64,000 nt of DNA from contig CAVQOL010000027.1 in assembly GCA_963714415.1 (NCBI GenBank), positions 248,001 to 312,000 of the forward strand, in the 5' to 3' direction. Shown piece after piece: positions 59,170 to 64,000 of this stretch (position 1 is the first letter of the stretch; every line of letters starts with the position of its first letter). This stretch comes from JAGXRK01 sp963714415 (GTDB lineage Bacteria; Bacteroidota; Ignavibacteria; Ignavibacteriales; Ignavibacteriaceae). A program made the position numbers and the translations under genes. The notes below the pieces were generated by a model. It was given only the letters and a program-made list of their open reading frames with translations, was not told the origin of the DNA and did no database searches.

Positions 59170-60202
59170 TTATAAAATGAGCATTGCATCGCCATAGCTG
59201 AGAAAGCGATATTTTTCTTTTAATGCTTTTTTATAGCCTTTCATCATAAAGTCAGTCTCAGCAAAAGCTCCGGCAAGCATTAACAATGTTGATTCCGGAG
59301 CGTGAAAGTTTGTAATCAACTTACTTGTAATTTTGAATACATAAGGCGGATAAATGAACTTATCAGTCCATCCTTTTCCCTGTTTAACAAAACCATCAGC
59401 GGTTGTGCTTGTTTCCAAGCGCACGGCAAGCGCTAGTTCCTACCACAAATATATTTTTTTTGTGATGCATGGCTTTATTAATTACATCTGCAGAGTGCGC
59501 AGAAATTTCATAATACTCAGAATCCATTTTATGCTTTGTAAGATCTTCCACTTCAACCGAACGAAATGTTCCCAAACCTATATGAAGAATTACGGGAACA
59601 ATTTTAACTCCCTTTTTCTCAATTTTACTTATAAGCTTATGAGTGAAATGAAGTCCTGCTGTTGGAGCGGCAACTGCACCATCCACTTTAGCGTAAACAG
59701 TCTGATAGTTTTCTTTATCTTGTGGTTCCGGTTCGCGTTTTATGTATGGTGGAAGCGGAGTTAATCCTAATTTTTCTACTGCATGATAAACTCCGGTTTT
59801 ATTAAAACGAACAGTTCTTCCTCGTGAAGTAGTATTATCAATAACCTCACACCAGAGATGATCGTCGAAATAAATTTTATTGCCAATTCTAACTTTACGA
59901 GCCGGATCAACAATAACATCCCAGATACAATCTTCTTTGTTTAATTCACGCAACAGAAACACTTCTATCTTTGCATTAGTTTTCTCTTTCTTACCAAACA
60001 ATCTTGCCTGAAACACACGTGTTTCATTCACAACCATCACATCACCCTCTGCCATATAATCGACAACTTTGGTGAATTTCTTATCTCCAATTTCCCCTGT
60101 CTCACGGTTTAGAACCATAAGTTTAGCTTTATCCCTTGGACTAACCGGATATTTTGCGATGGCTGTCTTGGGTAAATTGTACTTGAAATCTGTTAATTTC
60201 AT
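59170..60202 (-). CDS. queA: tRNA preQ1(34) S-adenosylmethionine ribosyltransferase-isomerase (one apparent frameshift)
   Basis: QueA adds the epoxycyclopentane ring from SAM in queuosine synthesis. Visible are MKLTDFKYNLPKTAIAKYP, VVNETRVFQARLFG, PTAGLHFTHKL and HIGLGTFRSVEVEDL, and after the break LETSTTADGF, FHAPESTLLML. One base too many at 59415-59416 (GG for G) breaks the frame; joined, it is about 343 residues, normal for the family. A GTG at 59424 is a false start of the second part. Confidence 0.92.
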
Positions 60203-60240
60203 TCTTCCTGCCTTAATTAGTTATGTTTATGACAAGGAAA

Positions 60241-60270
60241 GAACCGGAAACTTAAAAACATTTCCGGCTC
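60241..60270 (-). terminator. Hairpin between ppdK and queA
   Basis: On the minus strand, GAGCCGGAAA / TTTCCGGTTC with a ten-base loop, followed by a short T-rich stretch, lies just downstream of the ppdK stop. It probably separates ppdK from queA-ispD. Confidence 0.6.
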
Positions 60271-60287
60271 AATCCTTAATTAATTTA

Positions 60288-63089
60288 TTATTTCTTTTTT
60301 GATGCTTTAGCTTTGCCAGCTTTTTTAACTGTCTTCTTTACTTGTTTCTTTGCTGGTTTAGATTTAGCTTTTTCATTAAGAACCGCTCTGGCTGCAGCTA
60401 ATCTTGCAATCGGTACTCTGAATGGAGAACAGCTTACATAGTCCATTCCTACTCTGTGACAGAATTCCACGGATGAAGGTTCTCCTCCGTGTTCGCCGCA
60501 GATTCCGACTTTAAGATCAGGTTTGGTTGATCTTCCTTTATCGGTTCCCATCTTAACAAGTTGACCAACACCTGATTGATCTAATGCCTCAAACGGATCG
60601 TTTGGCAGTATTTCATTCTGAACATAAAGCGGTAAGAATTTACCTGCGTCATCACGTGATAAACCAAATGTAGTTTGGGTCAGATCGTTTGTTCCGAAAC
60701 TGAAGAACTCTGCACGTTCAGCTATTTCATCAGCGGTTACACAGGCACGGGGAAGTTCGATCATTGTTCCTACAAGATAACTGATCTTCTTTCCTTTTTC
60801 CTGCATTACTTCTTTTGCTACTCTTCTAACAATATCTTCCTGAAGTTTGAATTCATTAACATGACTTGTTAACGGAATCATTATTTCAGGTTTTACTTTC
60901 ATACCTTCATTAGCAACATTAACTGCTGCTTCGATGATTGCACGAGCCTGCATTTCCGTTATTTCAGGGTATAATACACCTAAACGGCAGCCTCTGAATC
61001 CAAGCATAGGATTGAACTCATGCAGACTTTCAATCTTTTCTCTTAGTTTGGTTTCAGATATTCTCAATGCATTTGCAAGTTCTTCTATATCTCTTGCTGA
61101 ATGCGGCAAGAATTCATGCAAAGGCGGATCTAAAGTTCTGATTGTCACTGGATATCCATCCATAGCTCTGAATATTCCTTCAAAGTCTTCTCTTTGAAGA
61201 GGAAGAAGTTCAGCCAGAGCGGTTTTTCTTTCAGCAACTGTATCTGCAACAATCATTTTTCTTACAGACATAATTCTTTTTTCGCCAAAGAACATATGTT
61301 CTGTCCGGCATAGTCCGATACCTTCAGCACCAAAAGCAATAGCATTTGATGATTGATCAGGCTGATCAGCATTTGTTCTTATGTTCATTGTTCTGATCTT
61401 ATCTGCCCAGGTCATTAAGCTGTTGTAAGTATTGAACACCGGGGAATCTTTTGCATCAAGAGTTTTAGTTATAAGAACCTGAATTACCTCAGAAGGTTTG
61501 GTTTCAAGTTTTCCTTCAATCACTTCACCGGTAGATCCATCTATTGAGATGTAATCACCTTCTCTAACAACGGTATCCATTCCATCAACAGTGATGGTTC
61601 TTTCTTTATAGTTGATCTTTAATGCACCGCAACCTGCAACACAAACCTTACCCATTTGACGTGCAACAAGTGCAGCGTGGGAGGTCATTCCGCCTCTTGC
61701 TGTAAGAATACCTTCTGAAGCGTCCATTCCTTTAATGTCTTCAGGAGAAGTCTCAATTCTTACAAGAATAATTTTATCACCGTTCTTAGCCATCTCTTCT
61801 GCATCCTGAGCACTTAATGCAACCTTACCAGATGCAGCACCAGGACCGGCATTTAATCCTTTAGCAAGAAGTTTTCCTGATTCAACTGCTTTTCTTTTTT
61901 CTTCAATATCGAAGATTGGTCTCAGTAATTGATTCAACTGATTTGGTTCAATTCTTAAGATCGCTTGTTCTTTAGTAATTAATTTTTCCTTCACCATATC
62001 AACAGCCATTTGAATAGCCGCAAATCCGGTTCTCTTTCCAACACGGCATTGAAGCATCCAGAGTTTTCCTTGCTGAATAGTGAACTCAAGGTCCATCATA
62101 TCTTTATAGTGTTTATCAAGTATTTTTCTGTACTTATCAAGCTCTTTGTAAAGTACAGGAGACTCTTTTTCAAGTTGAGCAATTGGAAGAGGAGTACGTG
62201 TACCGGCAACAACATCTTCTCCCTGGGCATTAAATAAATATTCACCGTAGAAAACATTTTCGCCAGAGGCAGGGTCACGTGTAAATGCAACACCTGTTCC
62301 GGAATCTTCTCCCATATTTCCAAATACCATTGATTGAATGTTAACAGCAGTTCCCCAGCTGGCAGGAATGTTATTAAGCTTGCGGTAAACAATTGCTCTT
62401 TCATTCATCCATGAATTAAACACTGCACCGGCAGAACCCCATAGCTGTTCCATTGGGTCATCAGGAAAATCATTTCCAGTTTTTTCTTTAATTGCAATCT
62501 TGAACTCAGCGACTAATTCTTTCAAATCGTCAGCTGAAAGTTCGGTATCAAGCGTAATGCCCTTTGCTTCTTTCTTTGCATCCATTATAACTTCAAACGG
62601 ATCGTGTTCGTGCTTGTCAACAGGCTTCAACCCGAGCACTACATCACCATACATTTGGACAAATCTTCTATATGAATCATATACAAAGCGAGGATTGTTT
62701 GTTTTTTCAATTAATGCCTGAACAGTAATATCATTCAAACCAAGATTTAGAACAGTATCCATCATTCCCGGCATTGATGCACGTGCTCCTGAACGAACTG
62801 AAAGAAGAAGAGGATTTTTATGATCGCCAAATACTGCGCCCATTTCCTTTTCAACTTTTTTAAGAGCATCAACAACCTGAGATTTTAACTCTTTAGGATA
62901 TTTCTTTTTGTTATCGTAATAGTATGTACAGAGTTCTGTAGTAATTGTGAATCCAGCTGGAACAGGAAGACCGATATTAACCATCTCGGCAAGATTTGCA
63001 CCTTTACCACCGAGAAGCCCTTTCATATCGGCTTTTCCTTCAGCTTTTTTGCCTCCGAAGAAGTAAACGTATTTCTGAGTTTTAGCCAT
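60288..63089 (-). CDS. ppdK: Pyruvate, phosphate dikinase
   Basis: PPDK (933 residues) interconverts pyruvate, ATP and phosphate with PEP, AMP and PPi. The N-terminal nucleotide domain begins FFGGKKAEGKADMKGLLGGKGANLAEM; the phosphohistidine is in GGMTSHAALVARQMGKVCV; the C-terminal PEP domain has GICGEHGGEPSSVEF with its catalytic Cys. It ends with an unusual Lys-rich tail (KPAKKQVKKTVKKAGKAKAS) like that of the TM1266-like protein. GGAGG precedes the start. The enzyme suits anaerobic PPi-linked metabolism. Confidence 0.96.
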   Translation of the reverse strand: MAKTQKYVYFFGGKKAEGKADMKGLLGGKGANLAEMVNIGLPVPAGFTITTELCTYYYDNKKKYPKELKSQVVDALKKVEKEMGAVFGDHKNPLLLSVRSGARASMPGMMDTVLNLGLNDITVQALIEKTNNPRFVYDSYRRFVQMYGDVVLGLKPVDKHEHDPFEVIMDAKKEAKGITLDTELSADDLKELVAEFKIAIKEKTGNDFPDDPMEQLWGSAGAVFNSWMNERAIVYRKLNNIPASWGTAVNIQSMVFGNMGEDSGTGVAFTRDPASGENVFYGEYLFNAQGEDVVAGTRTPLPIAQLEKESPVLYKELDKYRKILDKHYKDMMDLEFTIQQGKLWMLQCRVGKRTGFAAIQMAVDMVKEKLITKEQAILRIEPNQLNQLLRPIFDIEEKRKAVESGKLLAKGLNAGPGAASGKVALSAQDAEEMAKNGDKIILVRIETSPEDIKGMDASEGILTARGGMTSHAALVARQMGKVCVAGCGALKINYKERTITVDGMDTVVREGDYISIDGSTGEVIEGKLETKPSEVIQVLITKTLDAKDSPVFNTYNSLMTWADKIRTMNIRTNADQPDQSSNAIAFGAEGIGLCRTEHMFFGEKRIMSVRKMIVADTVAERKTALAELLPLQREDFEGIFRAMDGYPVTIRTLDPPLHEFLPHSARDIEELANALRISETKLREKIESLHEFNPMLGFRGCRLGVLYPEITEMQARAIIEAAVNVANEGMKVKPEIMIPLTSHVNEFKLQEDIVRRVAKEVMQEKGKKISYLVGTMIELPRACVTADEIAERAEFFSFGTNDLTQTTFGLSRDDAGKFLPLYVQNEILPNDPFEALDQSGVGQLVKMGTDKGRSTKPDLKVGICGEHGGEPSSVEFCHRVGMDYVSCSPFRVPIARLAAARAVLNEKAKSKPAKKQVKKTVKKAGKAKASKKK

Positions 63090-63134
63090 TTGTATAACCT
63101 CCGTAGTGTTTTATCGTTTAGCTAACTATTATAA

Positions 63135-64000
63135 TTAGTCGTTTAGTTTATTAATTAAATATTGTTTGAATGATTCTTCTTCATCCACACATAATTTTAT
63201 TTTCAAATAAAAGATATCAATATCATCAAATTCTATTGAGTATTTGATAAGCTTAACTGCATCTTTCTCCGTTGTTATAACAGAGTGAGAGTTTGTTGCA
63301 TAAAATTCTTTACGAATCCGCTGCACTTCTTTAGATGTATATTCTTTATGATCTCTAAAAATTATCTGATTATTTACTTCAACTCCCGATTGTTTAAGAA
63401 CCTTTAGAAACGATTCGGGATTAGCAATTCCTGAGACAATCAATCCTTTCTGTCCGTCAAATTCTTTAATACTGTATTCAATATTTTTTGCAACATCTAC
63501 AAAGCCTATTGCCTCATAGTATGAAGTAAAAACCTTTTTATCTTTTAGGAAAACTTTTCGTTTAGGAATTATTTCTTCTTTATCAGAAAATTTTCTGTTA
63601 AGTATTACTACATCGGCTCTGCTAATAGAGTCAAAACTTTCTCTCATAATTCCTGCCGGCAAATGATTATGAACAAATATATCATAGTTGTTGAAAAAAT
63701 TTTGTTCAATAATTAAAAGATCAATATCCCGCTTTATCCATCTGTGTTGAAATGCATCATCAAGTACAATCGTATCAACACCTGTATCTTTAATCAGTCT
63801 TTTTGCTCCCTGAACACGTCTTTCACAAACCGCAGCCGGAACCTTTGTCTCACTTGCAGTGTGATACATTTCATCACCGGATTGATCAACTGTTGAAAGC
63901 ATTTTCGTTTCCATCTGACACAAGCAGATAACCAATTGATGATCTTCCATATCCACGGCTTAATACACCAACTTTTTTGTTAAATGATTTTAAAAACTCA
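63135..64000 (-). CDS. lpxK: Tetraacyldisaccharide 4'-kinase, N-terminus outside the window (one apparent frameshift)
   Basis: LpxK phosphorylates lipid A disaccharide at the inner membrane. From the window edge, the frame reads SFNKKVGVLSRGYGRSSIGYL and YLLVSDGNE; after the break it continues with MLSTVDQSGDEMYHTA, DTIVLDDAFQHRWIKRDIDLL, and the C-terminal TTEKDAVKL. Removing one base from the four-base run 63902-63905 joins GNE to MLSTVD. The C-terminus is complete. It is 45 bases upstream of ppdK. Confidence 0.85.

Overview
The window is a chromosomal segment of a low-GC, Gram-negative bacterium of the Bacteroidota/Chlorobi group, most likely Ignavibacteria. This rests on lipoproteins and outer-membrane beta-barrels, an LpxK gene for lipid A, a remnant type IX secretion (T9SS) sorting domain with an NPFNPS motif, a DUF4159/DUF4175 pair, many large sensor kinases, and an NAD-linked trimeric [FeFe]-hydrogenase. 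Most genes lie on the minus strand. I saw no tRNA, rRNA, CRISPR array, insertion sequence or prophage.

Layout. (1) 1-0.8 kb: two secreted proteins. (2) 1-11 kb: a hydrogenase region with response regulator, hydC, hydB, hydA and a membrane histidine kinase on the minus strand, a TM1266-like hydrogenase regulator abutting on the plus strand, three lipoproteins, a membrane protein and the maturation GTPase hydF, which carries an in-frame TAA. (3) 11.5-16.2 kb: RlpA-like protein, outer-membrane protein, methyltransferase, CcmE-like protein, uvrB. (4) 16.2-26.2 kb: tRNA modification and housekeeping genes (truA, queD, queE, rpsT, a TIGR01777 epimerase, ahcY, metK, a nitronate monooxygenase family protein, ispH, prfA). 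(5) 26.3-31.3 kb: a signalling operon with PAS kinase, NtrC-type regulator, STAS protein and a dual-receiver PP2C phosphatase. (6) 31.4-38.7 kb: DUF4175 and DUF4159 proteins, an AlkD-like repair protein, an alpha/beta hydrolase, DUF2905 and Nudix proteins. (7) 38.9-45.5 kb: two sensor kinases and a 1.2-kaa secreted peptidase-like/propeller/barrel protein. (8) 45.6-57 kb: a secreted protein built from eleven near-identical 16-residue repeats, a sigma-54 activator, a Ser/Thr kinase-ATPase-TPR protein, and a split Opp/Dpp-type peptide ABC transporter. (9) 57-58.4 kb: a broken T9SS-type secreted protein. (10) 58.4-64 kb: ispD, queA, ppdK and partial lpxK.

Two points deserve attention. First, the 45.6-57 kb block looks like a signalling unit: kinase-ATPase-TPR protein, overlapping sigma-54 activator, a possible sigma-54-type promoter, a tandem-repeat secreted protein, and a peptide importer whose permease overlaps the kinase gene. 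The connection is inferred from gene order. Second, at least fourteen frame breaks in about twelve otherwise normal genes are all a single extra base, many of them in homopolymers. This points to insertion-type sequence errors rather than real gene decay, so I give these genes as single spans.
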